13,176 nt of DNA, from NCBI GenBank assembly GCA_026397695.1, contig JAPLUJ010000189.1, positions 1 to 13,176 on the forward strand, in the 5' to 3' direction. A model generated the notes under the pieces. It had not been told where the DNA came from and did not search any database. It saw only the letters and a list, made by a program, of their open reading frames with translations. The DNA comes from Verrucomicrobiota bacterium (GTDB lineage Bacteria > Verrucomicrobiota > Verrucomicrobiia > Verrucomicrobiales > Akkermansiaceae). Positions 13,096-13,176 of this stretch are shown one piece after another (position 1 is the stretch's first letter; every line of letters starts with the position of its first letter). Made by a program: the position numbers and the translations under genes.

Positions 13096-13176
13096 CCACC
13101 ACCACAGAACCAACACGCCGATTTGTCGGCCTCAACCATGCACTTCATGCGTCAACATGTTACCGACAGCGAGATC
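13084..13176 (+). CDS. Start of an unidentified open frame, cut by window edge
   Basis: From ATG 13084 the frame stays open to the window end (31 codons). A second in-frame ATG at 13138 begins MHFMRQHVTDSEI and looks the more natural start because the upstream part is Pro/Gln-rich. The part visible is too short to recognise. It could be the next gene or a chance frame. Confidence 0.3.
   Translation, partial: MIGPPPPQNQHADLSASTMHFMRQHVTDSEI

Overview
The window looks like a GC-rich bacterial chromosome segment, most probably from a Verrucomicrobia-like member of the PVC group. Pointers are a secreted protein with a VPEP / hydrophobic / RRRRR PEP-CTERM tail, weak or absent Shine-Dalgarno sites, a pilin-like fragment of a type I associate with that group, a kinase-like protein with a C-terminal OB-like domain, and several families of short-period intergenic repeats. 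The assignment is inferred from protein style, not from a marker gene.

Layout: 1-679 (minus) is the 5' part of release factor 3 (prfC). 680-1201 is a repeat-rich gap with a MITE-like palindrome (829-1025) and a hairpin-rich leader. 1202-2462 is bioA, broken by a frameshift. 2509-2580 is tRNA-Cys(GCA), whose 3' half is tandemly duplicated. 2970-3509 (minus) is a C-terminal piece of a pilin-like protein with an exact 78-bp internal duplication. 3619-4134 (minus) is a putative lipoprotein. 4543-5208 is the PEP-CTERM protein behind a structured leader. 5339-5518 is a second MITE-like palindrome. 5840-7012 is an HlyD-type efflux adaptor missing half of its lipoyl domain. 7191-7397 is a deletion scar fusing the start of HsdM to the end of HsdS of a type I restriction-modification system. 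7462-8171 is a HEPN-MNT (HepT-MntA) toxin-antitoxin pair. 8150-8263 (minus) is a short AT-rich RsmH-like fragment. 8264-8722 (minus) is a two-ACT-domain protein, 8837-9100 a small unknown protein, 9252-10013 (minus) a DUF1287 protein, 10153-10794 a CBM9-like protein, 10805-12047 a frameshifted kinase-like membrane protein, and 12117-13031 a histone-deacetylase-family hydrolase. An open frame runs off the right end.

Housekeeping genes (prfC, bioA, tRNA-Cys) sit on the left and accessory genes in the middle. The clearest working module is hepT-mntA, which sits directly behind the type I R-M scar and is probably the surviving passenger of a lost defence locus. The window is also unusually rich in damage: three exact tandem duplications (30, 32 and 78 bp) within 2.3 kb, several genes with internal segments missing, two frameshifts, and one fragment of foreign composition. 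This may reflect genuine decay or a poor assembly; read mapping would decide.
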